DNA of 64,000 nt, taken from the NCBI GenBank assembly GCA_001643675.2, contig LSRY02000011.1, forward strand, positions 1,594,501 through 1,658,500, given 5' to 3'. The position numbers and the translations under genes were made by a program. Below are positions 40,248-52,535 of the stretch, in pieces. The notes below the pieces were generated by a model that saw only the letters and a program-made list of their open reading frames with translations, did not search any database and was not told the DNA's origin. The first letter of the stretch is position 1. Each line of letters begins with the position of its first letter. This DNA comes from Monocercomonoides exilis (taxonomy: Eukaryota > Preaxostyla > Oxymonadida > Polymastigidae).

Positions 40248-41739
40248 TGGTGATGATGACTCATTCATTCGAGACCCATCCACAGGCACAAGATTCGGAG
40301 ACAGCACACTCTTCCCGCTCTTTGTTACTATTCCCTTTGTCATCCACCCATCGCTTTCAATTGTCTCCTTCTCCTTCTCTTTCTCTTTCTCTTTCTCCTT
40401 CGCCCCTCCTTTCCCTCCCATTTTCTGCGTCTTCGGAGAACCCATGTCACCCACCATGAGGCTCAGCAGCTCATTCACTCCTCTCATCCTCTTGCTCCTC
40501 CTCCCTTTCTCAGCAGGTGTGCCTGGATTCCCTTCACCTGCATTTCCTGTTGTGATATCTGTCTGATTGGCATCTGACTGCGGTGTTGCTGATGTGGGTG
40601 TTGTGATGATGGAGGGGTTGTCTAGCTGTTCAGAGGATGGGCTTATCAGAGCTGTCTGCTTTGTGTCTGCTTCTGCGTGTGGATGGGCAGACGGGCGAAG
40701 AGGAGTCGGATGCAGCACGGCTGGTGCTTGGTTTGTGCTCTCATCTGAAATGGATGTTGATTCAGCTGATGTTGCTGCTTGGGTTTCTGTGATTTCTTGT
40801 TGTGTGGCAGTTGTATTGACATCACCAAGTTTCTCTTCAGATGAAGTAACACTCGGTTTCTCACTTGTTTGTGTCTCTATTAGAAGTTCTGTTGTTACTC
40901 CAGTCATTTCCTTTTGATCTGTTTCCATCTTTTTGATAGTCTCAGTTGTTGTTGTGCTGATTTCCTCTTCTTTTTCCTGTGTGTTTTGCAGCGAAAGTGG
41001 CATTGGTACATCATCAGCTTCAATCTGCATTCCATTTACATTCAAATCTTCTTCTTTCTCCTTTTCTTTCCTTTCTTCCAAGCTATCTTCTTCCATTGTT
41101 TGCAACCCACCATTCGCTCCCCTCCTTCTCCTGTTAACAGAACGATGCACAGAGTCCACAATCACAGGCAGCTCTGGATACAATCTGGTGGCTGCCCACA
41201 TCTGCCTGGCCATCAGCTCTTTCACACTCAGCTGGTGCTTTGGTTGATTTTCTGTGAAAGAAGAACCATCTTTATTTGAGTTGACATTAAGTGAATTTTC
41301 TGCACTTTCGTTTTTCTCCTCCACATCCATTGCAATTGAGTCATCCTTATCTGTCTTCTGTATCACTCCCAGCCCCTCTTCTTCCTTCTCCCCCGTTCTA
41401 TTCTGATTAACCTGATTAATCTGAGCAGCCGATGAATGACACAGAACTGGAAGAGTTGGGTCGTTCACCACATCCACCCATTCCATGTTGATGGCGCGCA
41501 TCATGTGTCTGTCTGCCTTTCCTTCCCACTGGTCGAACTCATCGTATGTCTCATGATAGAACAGGTTGGTCGATGCTGGCTGGAAGTCAGCTGCAAATGT
41601 GCACATGCGCTCTGGGAATAGAAGATGAGGTATGAAAAGGAAAATAAAGAAATAAATAAATAAATAAATAAATAAATATTGAAGAAGAAAATGATTCAAA
41701 AGAATCGAAAAGCATTATATGGAAAAAAATCGTAGATCC

Positions 41740-41772
<33 letters not shown>

Positions 41773-44700
41773 TCATTAGAATTATAATCAAAAGCACACC
41801 TTCTTCCACCCACTTCCAGAGGCAGACTCTTCCGAGTGACGAGAGCGTGACCCACAAATAGGAAGACGAAGAACAATCAACAGCAACCGCGTCTTCGATG
41901 TTTGTCTGGAGCATTTGCATTCCTCCGTGGAAGATGAGCTCATGCATCAGCACTTTGTGTGCAGAAGAAGGATGAATTGGAGAAGAGAGGAGGGAATGGC
42001 CAGCAGAAGCAGAAATAGAAGAAGAAGAAGGAGGAGGAGGAGGAATGGAAACAGAAGCAGAGGCAGAGCGAGAGACGGGAGAGAGAGAAGGAGTGGGAGT
42101 GGAGGAGGAGGAGAGGAGAGCAGAAGGCATGTTGGAGGAAGAGGATGGGAGAGGGGAAGGCGTGATGGAAGGGGTGCTTGTGGCAGTGGTTGTGACAGTG
42201 GTGGAGGAAGAGGAAGAAGAAGAAGAAGAGATAGAAGAAGAGGAAGAAGATTCTGGAGATACCAATGGCAAAGCAGAAGAAAGAGAAGGAGAAGGAATTG
42301 CAGAAAGATCAGATGAGTCCATTGGAGTCGGTGCAGTCTCAGAAAGATCAGAAGAAGCAGATGAAACAGAAGAAGAAGAGGAAGGTGTGTCTTCTTCCAT
42401 CTGCATTGACTGAGGTGTACCTGAAGAAGCAGATGAAGAAGAAGATGTTGTTGATGATGTTGTTATCAATGAAGATGTTGCAAACAAAGATGGAGGTGCT
42501 GCTGAAGGTGATGGTGATTGGGGTTTGAGAACAGATTGCTTTTCGGCTTCTTCTTTGGCATTTGCAATCTCTGTGCCTTCTGTTAATTTTTCAGGCAATT
42601 CAGAAGAAGAAGAAGAGGAGGAGGAGGAGGAGGAGGAAAGGTGTGAAAGTGGAGAAGATATAGCAGGAACTGACGTGTCTGAAGATGTAGAAGACTTCTG
42701 AGCAGCAGCAGAAGAAGAATTCGAATCAGCCGAAGCCGATGCAGATGAAGACGAAGAAATAACATTGCGAGCAAACGGAAGAGGAGAAGGAGATGAACCC
42801 GGCGCACTTGAAAGTGGTAGGGAAGGGGTGTTGTAGACAGACAAAGGCGGAGTCTGTCTGTTTTCCTTCCGCTGGCCGACGCCAATGAAGAAGCGCTCGC
42901 CGTCGCCGGTGGTGGCGATGCTGCCGAGTATAATCTTCTCCATGCCGTTGTTGAAGGAGGCGATGGCGACAGGGCAGAGGGTGGAGTAGCAGTTGGTCTT
43001 GCCGTTCTGGTGGGAGGCGAGGAGGAAGCAGGAGGAGAGGAGGGACTGTGGAGCGTAGTGGAAAAGAGAGGAAGAGGAGGAGGATGATGATGATGAGGAA
43101 GAGGAAGAAGAAGAAGAAGAAGAACGAGACGTGGAGGTGGAAGAGGAGGATGATGATGATGATGATTGAGATTGGGAAGGAACATTTTCTGTTGAATGTG
43201 AAAGAGTATCTGAAGAAGAAGGCGAAGAAGAAGAAGAAGATGTTGCCGTTGTTGTAATTGTTTCTGGTGCAATTGAAGATGCGGCTGGTTCCAAAGACGT
43301 GCTATCAGATATGTTTTTTGTAGGTTGAGTGCCATTTTGAGCATCTGCTTCTTCTTCTTCTTTTGGTTTTGTTGTTTCTGCTTTTGTGTCTGTTGAAGCA
43401 GAAGAATCTTTTTCTGAATGATTTGAATCAACAGGCGCTTTGGATGAGATGGATGCTTCATCTGCAGTACTTTCAGAGCCATCTTTAGGCAAATGATCTC
43501 CCTGAGTTGTTTCACTTGGCTTATCTGGCTGCTCATTTGTTGAGGTATTAGACTCACTTTTGCCTGTGGAGTCATCAGTTGGAGGATGAGTTGGTTCAGA
43601 AGGAGAATTTGAAGTTGAGCTTTTAGCTTCTGAAGCATTTGGAGTGCTTAAATTATTGCTTGAAGTCGAAGCGTTGGCTTCTGAAGAAATGCCTTCTTCA
43701 TTTTTTTGCTGTGGCGTTACGTTTTGTGTGTGTTTTTGTGAATTATCTTTTTCCTGGTCTGGCATATCAGCAAGTGGGTCAGCAGAATTTGAACTGCTTT
43801 TCGAATTATCTGCCGGCATTTGTTCTGTCACGAGCGCAAAGGGACATTCCGCGTGTCCAATCACACTTTCTAGCAATTTGATAGGAGGATTTCGAAGCCA
43901 TTGAAGAGCAGTAACTCCAGTATGATCTTCTTTAGGCGCACATATCATCCACTTCTTTGTTGTTGCATCATACACACATATTTGCCCGTCTGAATTACCT
44001 ATTGCCAACTGTAGTTTTGATGGGTGCCAAGATAAACAGGTTATAGTGCATGGTGCATTTGGGGATGAAATTGTTTTATCATTTCCTGGAAACTTAAGAT
44101 CATCAATTTGAACATTTTTTCCTTCAAAGCAACATGAAAGTGAAGGGGAAAACATAATTCTGTGCGATGTGCTTAGAGCGGCAAATGGATATCTATTAAA
44201 AATGTTATCAATGAAAATGTTCAATTTTTTTTAAATGCGAAGCATTGATAAACAAACGGTGGATGATGGAATGCTGATGCAGTTTTAATTTCTTCACCAA
44301 GATTAAAAACTGTAAATGGGTTTTGTTGAGCCATTGTCCAAATCGCAATTGAACCATTTTGGTGGGCAGAAAAGAGAAACCCTCCACAAATACTACAAAA
44401 AAACCAAATAAAAAGGAATGAGATGTTAAAAATAAAACAAAGATATCAAACTCAATTGCAACCGGGTAATTGAGGCAAGGATCTTTGAATGTTTGAAGTG
44501 GAAGTTGAGATCTCAAAGTTGCAACGTCCCAAAGTTGTAAAGTCCCATCTGCGCAGGCACAAAACAAAAAAAGGCCCTGATCATCGAAGCGCGTGAGAAC
44601 TACATTGTATCCAGTAATCTCACTGACAATACGAGGACGGAATTTTCGACCTTATCAAAAAAACAAAATAAATGACCAGAAAATTTTTTTGAAAAATCTA

Positions 44701-45807
44701 AGTTACTTATCCTGTTTGAGAATTTTAACATACTTATCATTATCTATCTTTGATAAGTATCCTATATTTGAATTCCGTCGAAATCAGGGTAATTTCAAAA
44801 ACAGAATAAATGTGAGTTATTATGGGAACAAATATGAAAATAATTGGTGAAACTATTGTATAAAAAATTAAACTTCGAAATGAACAAAGCTAAGCAAAAA
44901 GAACAAGGTATTAGATTAGTGTTATTTAAGAAAGTCTAAAAACTAATTTCATAACAAAAAACTTATCTCTTCAAAGAGGCAGGCGCATAAATATTACAAT
45001 TTCACTTTTGAATAAAATTAATTTTAAAAAAATTAAGTTGAAAAATGTTAAAGTCAAATTAAAAGAAAAGAAAGAAAACAAAGCAAAACCTGTTTTAATC
45101 GACAATCCAGATAGCCTTTTCAAATCAAGTGATGGAAGGCGAAATGGTGGTACTTTTGTGGCATCTATGTCAAGGAAGTTTTCTATTCATTTTTGAAATG
45201 TGATAGTTGAAAAATTGCAAATCTGCAAAAAAAATTTTTTTAGCAAACGTTTTCCAAATGGATCGAGCATTTCATCAGGATTTTTGTTGAATCCCTCTGG
45301 AACAATGGAAGGAAGATCAGAGCATGTAGTTTGAATGAACATTGTCACAAGAGATCGCTTTTTCCTTTCAAGTTGCTAAAAAAAAAAAAGAGTCAACGTA
45401 AATCTTCATCAATTTCGATGATGTGCGACATACATTAACAATATAAAATAGTTGGTCTGATGTTACAGTAATTTGCATATTTTCATTTATTGCAATTGAA
45501 TGATGCTCTCGAGTTGCATCATAAAGAAGTTTATTCAAATCCGTGAGAGAAGACAGAACATATTGTTCAGCTTTTGGAATAATTTCTGCCCCACGAGTTT
45601 TGAATTCTTCATTTATGTACTTTACACATTTGTTGATTCGTCCCTTTTAAAAATAACACGCATGATTTTGAGAGGATTTGAAAAAAACAAATAAATATAA
45701 ATAACAATAAAAAAACTTTATAAATGTACCTGTATTTTTGCTGGCTTTTCGACAGAATCCTTTTGAATTTTCGCAATAAATGCTTTCAATGTCTCAGGAC
45801 TGATCAT
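34172..45807 (-). CDS. giant WD40 / Ser-rich / AT-hook-like protein, probably nuclear
   Basis: Ten exons join in one consistent frame: 45807-45730, 45643-45434, 45375-45249, 45182-45090, 44650-44452, 44392-44258, 44192-41800, 41611-39050, 38931-37201 and 37044-34172. Total 3466 aa. The N-terminus (MISPETLKAFIAKIQKDS) is helical. WD40 blades follow at about residues 170-420 (CACADGTLQLWDVATL, FLFSAHQNGSIAIWTM, GNSDGQICVYDATTKKW), and a late blade-like segment ends in GRVCLWKWVEE near residue 1078. Very long Ser/Thr-rich linkers follow, then charged helical blocks (EKERREWLLRRRLLIKEELE, SREGMQRDLAKMRAEKRKM). AT-hook-like basic motifs are GRRGRPPS (about 2520) and RKRGRKPKS (about 3230). The C-terminal third is Ser/Gly/Met-rich. 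WD40 plus AT-hooks suggests a chromatin or transcription role; this is inference, and I recognise no specific orthologue. Separate genes are unlikely, because every junction restores the frame. Confidence 0.75.
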
Positions 45808-46166
45808 GTTGATAATTTTGAGTTATAAAGGTTATATTGATCAAATCTGGAAATTTGACATTTTCACTCCATCAAAATACTTGTTAGAGTTACAAAATCT
45901 TTAAATGATGTAATTGAGTATCATAAACCAAAGTCCACGTTTTCCGAATCTGTTCCTCTGAAATATAGTAATCCTCTAATTTATCAAAAATATATATTTC
46001 AAAGTTTTGATTTTTAAAACAGAAAAATAAATATGAAGTGAAATGTTTCGTAAGTGTCAATAGTTTCATTAAATTGATTTAATTTCTATTTCTCATAAAT
46101 AATACACCAGAATGCTTTACAAATGAAATGTGAGTTATGAATCAATTGAAGTTGTAGTGTTTGGAT
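45808..46166. promoter_or_regulatory. short spacer between SmD1 3' end and WD40 gene start
   Basis: About 360 bp of AT-rich DNA between two genes on the same strand. It should carry the SmD1 terminator/polyadenylation signals and the WD40-gene promoter. No motif is certain. Confidence 0.35.
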
Positions 46167-46695
46167 TTAATGACCGCCTCTTCCTCTTCCTCTTGTTGTT
46201 CTACCTCTTCCTCTTCCTCTTCCCCGTCCCATTTCTAAAAATAAAACAAATTTCAAAAAATTATCACAAAATAAGTAATGAAACAAATTATTTCAATTTC
46301 ATACCGTCTCTTGTTCGAGACTTTTGTGGCATTTCTTCAACAAGCAATGTCTCGATATGTAATGTGTCTGGCAATATAACATATCTAATCGAATTACCAC
46401 GTAATGTTATTGTATCTAATCTAATGGGATCTTGATTTCTCGCTGTAAATTTAACCGATTTCAAATGCATATTCATGCTTTGATCGACCCCTTTTGTAAT
46501 AATGATGATCATAACGCATTAAAAGAATATATTCAAAAATGAAACATTGAATGATGGAAATGGTGGAAATGACATAAAATACAAAAATATCTTTAATAGC
46601 TAACCTGTAATTGTACCCTGAATGACAGCACCATTTTTCAATTCAACAGTTACACTTTCATTGTTGAGTTTTTGGAGAAATCTAACAAGTTTCAT
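46167..46695 (-). CDS. SNRPD1: small nuclear ribonucleoprotein SmD1
   Basis: Three exons: 46695-46605, 46490-46305 and 46234-46167 (TAA), totalling 114 aa against about 119 in animals. It opens [19 protein letters not shown] and carries the Sm1 motif ending in [18 protein letters not shown]. Sm2 follows as [15 protein letters not shown]. The tail is a GRGRGRGR-type RG repeat split by TT, as in SmD1. It is a core subunit of the heptameric Sm ring on U1, U2, U4 and U5 snRNAs, consistent with the many introns here. Introns have GTTAGC and GTATGA donors and AAAG and TTAG acceptors. Identity is confident. Confidence 0.95.
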
Positions 46696-46841
46696 TTTAA
46701 AAACCTATTTAAGGTACAGATCAAAAGTCAAATTTATTTTTTTAAACACTAAAACTAACAATTTTTGAAATAAAAGTATAATATACATATAAATTCAAAA
46801 TGAAATAATAAGATATAATATATTGAAATGAATGATGATGA

Positions 46842-49800
46842 TCATCTTTTTTCGAGGCAAGCCAGTAATTCCCAAGCAGGGTTGCATATACTTTCTGATT
46901 TACTAACTGCAAGAGCACGAACAGTTTCTATTGGAACGGTTCCTTTAAGTGACTGACGTGTTGAGCTGGTGCCTTCTTCGAAGAGGGCGAGAAGGAGAAA
47001 CAAAGAACGTTGAAGAATATCTTCACTTGAGTTTCTGTATCATTTGATTGAAAAATTAATAATTAAAGTTATTTTTTGATTCTTATCAAAAAAATAGAAA
47101 AGATGCAAACTCAAGAAGCAGAGCAGCGATTGGAATGATTCCTGTTTCGATGAGTGCTTTGTGGTTGGCTGAGTCACAAGAGAATTTTTCACATATGAAG
47201 CATAATTAGCATATTTTGAATAAAATGTTTCATAATAATATAAATTAATTAATAAATAAAAATCCCATTCACAAACCATCATAAAGCGCGAGGTGGTGCA
47301 AGACGACGAGGCTGTTCACGACGAGTGGGACAGAGTGTGTGTCTGGGTGGCAGAGGTTGGCAAGAAAGGGGATGATGGCGCTGAAGCGAGAGGGAAGCAT
47401 CGTGGCGCGGTAGAGGAGAGCTAAGGTGAGGGCAGCTCGTTCGCGGATGAAGATGCAGGAGGAAGGGGGAAAGCCGAGGGAGAGGGGGGTGGAGTGGGCA
47501 GAGTGTGGCGAGGTGGATGAAGTGAGGGTGGGGGTGGGGGTGTTGGCGGTGGTGCCGGGGGAGGAGGTGATGGGAGATGAGGCTGATGATGATGGAAGTG
47601 AAGAAGAAGATGATGATGATGATGAAGGTTGCAAAGGAAGAGGAGGAGGAGGGCCAGCAGCAGTATTAGTAGCAGCAGCAGACGTGTGCTGAGGTTGTGA
47701 TGCTTGCAGTTCTGGGTCGCATCTCTCGAAGAGTGCCCACAGCTTGTCAAAACCGCTTGCCTGTCTGATCCTTCGTCGGTATGGATGCAGCGCAAAGGGG
47801 TCGACTCTGTCGTGTCCAGCTGCAACGATGTTGAAGAGAGCAGCAATAGCATCACACACAATGTCGTGGTTGGGATGGTCTAACAAGCGAAGGAGCGTGG
47901 GAAACACCTCCAGCTCAGCCAGGGCGTGCTTCTGGTCGTGTGTGGTGTTGAATGTCAGCTCGTACAGCACAGCCACGTAGATGCGGCGGATTTCAGAGAG
48001 GCGGCGGTTCTTGTGGAGCAGCACGTCGCACACGAACTGCACGACCCCTGCTTCTAAGGCTGGCTGCACAGCAAGCGCCTTGTCGGCGAAGAGGGAGAGG
48101 ATGATGGAGCAGACGAGCTCGGCGGTGTGGGTGTTCAGCTGCGGCGGAGGGGAAGAGGCGAGCGAAATGTCGTTGTTGAGGAGAGAAGGGGCGGGAGAGG
48201 AGACGGCTGGTGAATGAAGAGCAGAGGAGAGGCCGGGTGTGAGGGGAGGGATGATGCCGTCGCTGGTGGCAATGGCAGAGTGAGGTGAGCCAGATGATGA
48301 TGATGAAGATGATGAGGAAGAAGAAGAAGAGGAAGAAGAGGATGATGAAGATGAAGATGAAGATGAATAAGACAAAGCGGGTGTGTGTGGGAAGAGGCGG
48401 AAGAGGGCGGGGAAGATGCCTGCTGAAATGAGCTGGCATCTCACATCGGCTGAGGTGGAAGGCAAGTGAAGTGCAAAAGTGGCGAGGGCGGTTGTCACAA
48501 CTGCCTCGTTTATGTCGCTGGTGTTGTAGTCGAAAATAAAGTGAATGATTTCATTCAGAGTTTGAGATAAGAGAGGAAGTGTCGTTTAGCAGTGGGTGTT
48601 TGAATGGTTATTTTGTATTCATGTATTGTGCAAGTTTTTAATATGTTCAGTTAAAAATAAATAAATAAAATAAAATAATTCATTCAAAGTGAAAAGTTAT
48701 GACAGTGAAGAAAAAATAAACACAAATTCATGAGTAATATTTTTAAAAGGAAATAAAAAGAGAAAAAGAGAAAGATACCTCAAACGTGCAACTGCAACAA
48801 CCGGATCGCCAAAAGGCGATGCAATTGGGGTGAATGTGGAGGAAGGATAGGACGGCACCAGCTCGTCAGGCGCACCAGAGGCACTCAGAAACGGCGAGGC
48901 TGTGGAAGACGACGAAGCACCAGCCAGCCCGCCTGTGGCTGCAGACCCAGGCGCAAGCGGCTCCAAGCCTCTTTGATGCAAGCCGACTGACGGAGACGAG
49001 CTTGTTCTCTGAACAGGTCGCGAGAGCGAAATAACCTTCAGAACATGAGGAATCCCACGACTTATAAATACACCTCGAATTTCAATGATATGATGTGGCT
49101 CAGATTTTCTGCAAAAATCTATCATTTCTGTAGCACCTGCAGGAAGCATAAGTCGAACAGGTTCTTCAATTGGAACGCCATAATTGAGTACAGAAGGAAC
49201 CAGACGCAAAGAAAAACTTGCTCCATATTCTGAATGTGTCGGTAAATCTTTAAAATCAATTATTGATCCCAAAAGCAGAATTGCTCGATTCTTTCAAAAA
49301 TAAAAAAAATGTTTATTGAATATAATAATTTTTTAAATGTTAATTTATGTTCAAACTTTAAAAAGTTTTTCGAAATAAAAATCAGGAAGGGCCAGTCCCA
49401 GTTTTGAAAAGAGATTAGATACTGCATGATATGTAAGAGTGTAATCTGGTTGATATTTATCATTAAGAGGTAAAAGTTGAAAGCAAATATCAGTTCCTAA
49501 AATAAAAAAATATTTTATCATGGAAACAAGAAATATTTTAAATAGGCATGAAATTTTAAAATCGTGCCTTCAACTGTTAATCGTGCTCTATATTTTGTTT
49601 TTTGTCCAATTTTAAGGCTTGTTCCATAACTTTGTATGATTTCTTTTGTTGTTGAAAGCTTGATGTCAGAGTCAAAATCAGGGGAATAAAGAGAAGCCAT
49701 ATGCACTGTAACAAATGTGTCTGTAATTTCTTTAATTGTCCCCTTCCAGTCAACAATTTTTCCGTCAATAAGTCGAGCGTTTTGCTCAAGTTTCCGTTTG

Positions 49801-49922
49801 GAAAGAGATACAGAACAATGTGCAAGATAATCTGCCCACGTAAATAATATTGTACTGTTATAATTTCCTTGGGAAGGAGCCGCTGGAGCCGGTCCCTGTG
49901 GCTCAAGAGACCAAGAAATCAT
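46842..49922 (-). CDS. armadillo-like repeat protein with OB-like N-terminus
   Basis: Proposed exons: 49922-49631, 49496-49357, 49290-48779, 48517-47277, 47168-47111 and 47034-46842 (TGA), totalling 811 aa. The middle is armadillo-like: ATFALHLPSTSADVRCQLIS, RRIYVAVLYELTFNTTHD, VFPTLLRLLDHPNHDIVC, DAIAALFNIVAAGHD and ETGIIPIAALLLE. These are interrupted by Ser-rich inserts. The N-terminus (KIVDWKGTIKEITDTFVTVH) looks like a small beta barrel. Most junctions are firm (GTTTGA, GTATCT, GTTTGT and GTTTGC donors). The exon 1 donor is not: only GTTATG at 49630 keeps the frame, yet the sequence after it still looks coding and runs to a TGA at 49518, giving a 134-aa product. No specific family is assigned; ARM repeats usually bind peptides or other proteins. 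Confidence 0.7.
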
Positions 49923-50830
49923 AACGTGGGAATATTTGATCAGTGATGTGTATTCTTTTTTTCATTCTTTTCTCTATATTTTCAGTTCTTAACAAATCGC
50001 TGTTTTTATCAAGTCATCATGTCTAGAAAAAGTTTAATTGTTTTAAAAAGTTTTCTTATATATCTGAATGTGCTTGGATTATTTGATAATCAATAACAAA
50101 TTTCAAAATATAAATTTTCATCACGAGCATTAAGATAGATTCGAGGATGATTTTTATTTGATTGAAAATGAAAAACTATTTTTCAAATTTGAAATTTTCA
50201 TATTTGACAATTTAAAAATTATTATGATAATAATTTGAAATCTTTTTCAAAATTTCATTTATGAAATTTTTAATTTTCCACAATCTGCCACTTTCAGAAA
50301 ACAAAATTTTTTACAAAAAAAGAGCAAATTGGTGAATATTTTAGAATATCATGTATTTTCATTTTAATGAATTGCTTTGTGCATGGACTTTTTGACAGAA
50401 AAATTTGCTTTTTAAGGGAGACTTTTTTTTTTCATTGAATAAATTCTACGTCACAATCTGTCTTGTTGTTGATCGAATAATGCCCACAAACACATAAATA
50501 TTATTGATAAAAATACATCTGTGACATGATAAGTTATAAAATCATTTGTCTGTCACAAAAAAAAAAAAAGAAAAAAGAAAAGAAAATTAACAAAATTAAT
50601 TTTTATTGAAACAAAATAAAAAGTATGAAAGCTAAAACTTCTAAATATTTAAAAAAACACTTTGAATAAGATTTGAGAATATTATGTGAAATTTTAATCA
50701 TTTTCCCTTTTATCAGTGACGGCCAATGACAATTTGTGACAAAATAATGCCACAACTGACATTTACTGTCAAAAAAAAAAAAAAAATACTTGATTATCTT
50801 TATTAAAAAAAATGGCTGACACTTTTTGAA
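49923..50830. other. AT-rich spacer
   Basis: Upstream of the ARM gene and therefore holding its promoter. It is otherwise low-complexity AT-rich DNA with short A/T runs. No gene is seen. Confidence 0.55.
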
Positions 50831-51002
50831 ATCAAACTATCGTTCGAGTTTTGATCAATAGTTTTATCTCAATGGGATTAGTGTCTAAATTTGTTTCTGC
50901 AATAACAACATCATGAACAAAAAGTGTTCACTATTTCAACGCATTTTCTTCAAAATCCCATTGAGAACAATATTTCGATAAAATATCGAACGAAAGTTTG
51001 AT
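50831..51002. repeat. 172-bp inverted-repeat (hairpin/MITE-like) element
   Basis: The left arm 50831-50879 (ATCAAACTATCGTTCGAG ... CTCAATGGGATT) and right arm 50954-51002 are imperfect reverse complements around a 74-nt centre. It abuts the left end of the decayed transposon with one base between them. It could be a non-autonomous foldback element. Confidence 0.6.
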
Positions 51003-51113
51003 GGTTGGTAGATAACCCGGGTAACTTATCATTCATCGAAAACATTTATTAAAATAAGATATAATGAAATGTTCTGTGTGAATGAATGAAAAAACTTAAT
51101 CGAAAGTGAAAAT

Positions 51114-51863
51114 TCAGCACTTCGAGTAATCAATAAAGTGGGTTTTGTTGATGGAAGCTTCGCAACATTCAACAGGAGATGTTTCACTGAGGCTTTTCAG
51201 GACAATTTCAGGATTTAAGGGCCAAATGCCAGAAACTCTGAAAGATGCTTCAATGGTAGATGGCTTTAATGCTTCTGATAATGCTTCTTTGAGTTTTTTG
51301 ATGAAGTTGGATCTGTTTGATACTGCATTGCTTCGCACAAAGTCTGTTTCAGTAGTGTAAATAATTATCTTTATGTTTGCATTGACATATTTATCTAATA
51401 GCTGGACGATGTGAGAGGTGTGCGAAGGAGGAAACACAATATCGATCCTATTTTCCTTTGCCAGTTCCAAAACATCTTTGTTCGTGTGTGTTGTTGCACC
51501 ATCCATATGCAGGCATGCATGAAAGTTAGATAATCCCATTAGTTTTCTTCTTCTATCAATTGAATCAACAACAACAAATTTGAATAGGTTAAAAAATAAA
51601 GAAGAATCCATTCCTTTCTTTGTGGTGGAAGTGAAAACAAAGTTGTCGGAGTTGGCCTGTGCATATTCCTGAGGAAGAAATGTAGAATGGCTGATCACAG
51701 AAGTCTTGCAATGTTCTCCGTCTGCAGAAATAAGAAATAGCAAAGAAATTGATGGAGGAAGAGGTGCTTCTTGAGAAATTGGGCTGGGACAATCCGGCAG
51801 AGTAACTATCTTCGTTGATTCAGTTGTGACTCTTTTGATGTGAGTTTCATCCAGATTAAATAT
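51114..51863 (-). pseudogene. DDE transposase fragment (pogo/Tigger type)
   Basis: Open frame from 51863 to a stop at 51114. The aspartate blocks of the family are visible: FNLDETHI (just after an in-frame TAA at 51866-51864), LHMDGATTHTNKDVLEL, and FPPSHTSHIVQLLDKYVNAN. The C-terminal SFRVSGIWPLNPEIV corresponds to the family's GIWPxNP motif. The stop before the first Asp block and the missing N-terminus make it a remnant. Confidence 0.8.
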
Positions 51864-52258
51864 TTATTGTGGAATACAATTCTTCTTCTTATTTTATTCT
51901 TCCAAATCTTCAAAAAAATGACGCAAAATGAGCCTTGTTGAGTGTTCGATTCAATTTATTGGAAGTTTTGCAGGCTTTTTAAATGAAGATCCTTTTATTT
52001 TGGAAATAAAAGAAAAACCCCATTTTTTATTCACAGCCTTTTTATTAACGCTTTCGTTCTTTTTTGAAGAAGAAATGAAACAAGCCTATTTATAATAAAA
52101 AACTTATTAAATAATTGAAATAATAACATTCAAACTGCATTTGTGCATTGGTTTGCAGTTGTTCTTTTAAGATGGTGTAAATCATTTTTTATTTGCATTG
52201 ATATTCCATCGCGATACTTTTTTCTGATTTTCCAGGGTCTTCCGTTTATTCCGACGTC

Positions 52259-52474
52259 TCAATGTTCAATTTTCGCCTTAACAGCTCTGTAGTGTGCACT
52301 CTTCGAAATCAATCCTGCCTTGAACACATCTGATGATCTGAAACCTTCTTTTTGGATTATTTTTAGGATTCTTAACTGCCTTGTCGAATTCTTTCTATAT
52401 TCAGACGAAGAAAGAAAAAATATAAATCTGCGAAGGTGAAATTTCTCTCGTTGTTTTTTCATAACAACACACAA
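52259..52474 (-). pseudogene. N-terminal helix-turn-helix remnant of the transposase
   Basis: A 71-codon frame whose end (QLRILKIIQKEG, SDVFKAGLISKSAHYRAV) looks like the DNA-binding helix-turn-helix of pogo-like transposases. It lies just inside the right TIR and stops at TGA at 52259. It is separated from the catalytic fragment by degraded sequence. Confidence 0.5.
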
Positions 52475-52535
52475 AGTGGGTGATCTTTAAGAAAATTTCC
52501 CGGGTTGTCTGCTTTTTCCCGGATTATCAACCAAC

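Larger units (their letters stand above)
51004..52535 (-). mobile_element. decayed pogo-like DNA transposon
   Basis: Terminal inverted repeats match over 18 bp with two mismatches: GTTGGTAGATAACCCGGG at 51004-51021, and the reverse complement of 52518-52535, GTTGGTTGATAATCCGGG. Between them, on the minus strand, are a helix-turn-helix-like fragment and a DDE transposase fragment in the correct order. Internal stops make it inactive. The length of about 1.5 kb suits a pogo/Tigger-class element. Target duplications are unclear (TA is next to the right end only). Confidence 0.75.
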
